Shown here in pieces: positions 61,716-62,067 of a stretch of 62,067 nt of DNA (its first letter is position 1; each line of letters begins with the position of its first letter). The position numbers and the translations under genes are program-made. The DNA is taken from contig JAGCXM010000035.1 of assembly GCA_017961325.1 (NCBI GenBank), forward strand, positions 1 through 62,067, given 5' to 3'. The notes beneath the pieces are model-generated. The model ran no database searches and was not told the origin of the DNA. It worked only from the letters and a program-made list of their open reading frames with translations. Source of the stretch: a bacterium (GTDB taxonomy: Bacteria; UBP6; UBA1177).

Positions 61716-61743
61716 ATAATAATTATAAAAACAGCTAAATCAA
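61716..61743 (-). promoter_or_regulatory. Sigma-70 promoter of the lipoprotein-TonB-queC operon
   Basis: On the minus strand TTGATT (complement of 61738-61743), a 16-base spacer and TATTAT (complement of 61716-61721). Confidence 0.6.
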
Positions 61744-61851
61744 TATTTTTAGGAAATCTGCCGGTGTAAAATTGAAGAGCCGGCGAACTTACTTTTGACT
61801 CTTATATGGAAATGGATTTTTTGCAGTTAACTTGGAATTAATTAAAAGAAT

Positions 61852-62067
61852 TTATAACCAGCCGTCTTCTTCAGTTTCTTCAGATTCTATCTTGGATTCA
61901 TGCAGTGTTCCGCTGAAAACCTGATAAAGGATTCCGTCGAAGACATAACCTTCACGCAGATAGTTCTTCGAGCCGCTTACCGACTGCAGACCGTTTTCTT
62001 CAATCTTGAAAACACCGTTCTTGCAGCCCAGATATACGTTGTCTTGGGATTTCTGCATCTCAGGATC
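61852..62067 (-). CDS. C-terminal end of an unidentified protein, partial at right edge
   Basis: Open from the window edge to TAA at 61852-61854, 71 residues visible. The pattern DNVYLGCKNGVFKIEENGLQ resembles one blade of a ligand-binding or two-component-type beta-propeller. It ends acidic (ESEETEEDGWL). The family cannot be set from this fragment. No terminator hairpin with a T-run is seen in the 100 bases after it. Confidence 0.6.
   Translation of the reverse strand, partial: DPEMQKSQDNVYLGCKNGVFKIEENGLQSVSGSKNYLREGYVFDGILYQVFSGTLHESKIESEETEEDGWL

Noticed and set aside
61744-61851. GCCGG/CCGGC pair as a terminator of the right-edge gene
   Set aside because: Five pairs around a 15-base loop with no T-run on the minus strand.

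Overview
The window looks like chromosomal DNA of an uncultured, probably anaerobic Gram-negative bacterium with moderate GC content. Gram-negative markers are a YidC with a large periplasmic domain, Lgt plus LspA, a TolQ/ExbB protein, a TonB-like protein, a PilT ATPase and a predicted outer-membrane barrel. A PPi-type phosphofructokinase and a V/A-type ATP synthase with a sodium-binding ligand set suggest fermentative, sodium-linked energetics. Ten predicted lipoproteins carry Asp/Asn/Glu-rich linkers, DUF1566 (Lcl) domains, EGF-like modules or Myxococcus-type Cys repeats. These recall Myxococcota or other former deltaproteobacterial lineages, but the taxon is inference only.

Layout. 1-3.6 kb: a partial secreted protein, PPi-PFK, FtsY and a DUF1566 lipoprotein. 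3.7-5.5 kb: acyl-CoA synthetase. 5.5-8.3 kb: an accessory island with a Fic protein divergent from a TIR-domain protein and a frameshifted ORF6N gene. 8.3-10.1 kb: a large DUF1566 lipoprotein, a dispersed repeat and palindromes. 10.1-17.7 kb: the seven-gene V/A-ATPase operon E-DUF2764-A-B-D-I-K. 17.8-27.9 kb: glnA, an NfnA-like flavoprotein, tolQ, recA-pilT, a nitrilase-family amidase, cca, tRNA-Gln, rplY, pth and a B12-type radical SAM protein. 28-30.6 kb: a large acidic lipoprotein. 30.7-37.2 kb: ABC ATPase, dapH, a glycosyltransferase, tsaD, yigZ, lgt, lspA and thiI. 37.3-46 kb: a surface and lipoprotein region (beta-helix carbohydrate-binding protein, ankyrin protein, Cys-rich lipoprotein, BNR sialidase-like protein, DUF1566 protein), interrupted by inositol-1-phosphate synthase behind a sigma-54 promoter. 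46.2-50.2 kb: yidC-yidD-rnpA-rpmH divergent from rpmE-prfA. 50.3-62.1 kb: a Pro/Ala/Glu-rich barrel protein, miaA-mutL with two unknown genes, plsC, queC, a TonB-like protein, two more lipoproteins and a truncated gene at the right edge.

How the parts fit together: Lgt and LspA would process the lipoproteins that make up much of the accessory content. Predicted sigma-70 promoters are numerous and nearly all have 16- or 17-bp spacers. One sigma-54 site, upstream of ino1, stands apart. Candidates for new biology are the TIR/Fic island, the DUF2764-containing sodium-type ATPase, the modular lipoprotein family with its dispersed upstream repeat, and sigma-54 control of inositol synthesis. All functional calls come from reading the sequence; no database search was run.
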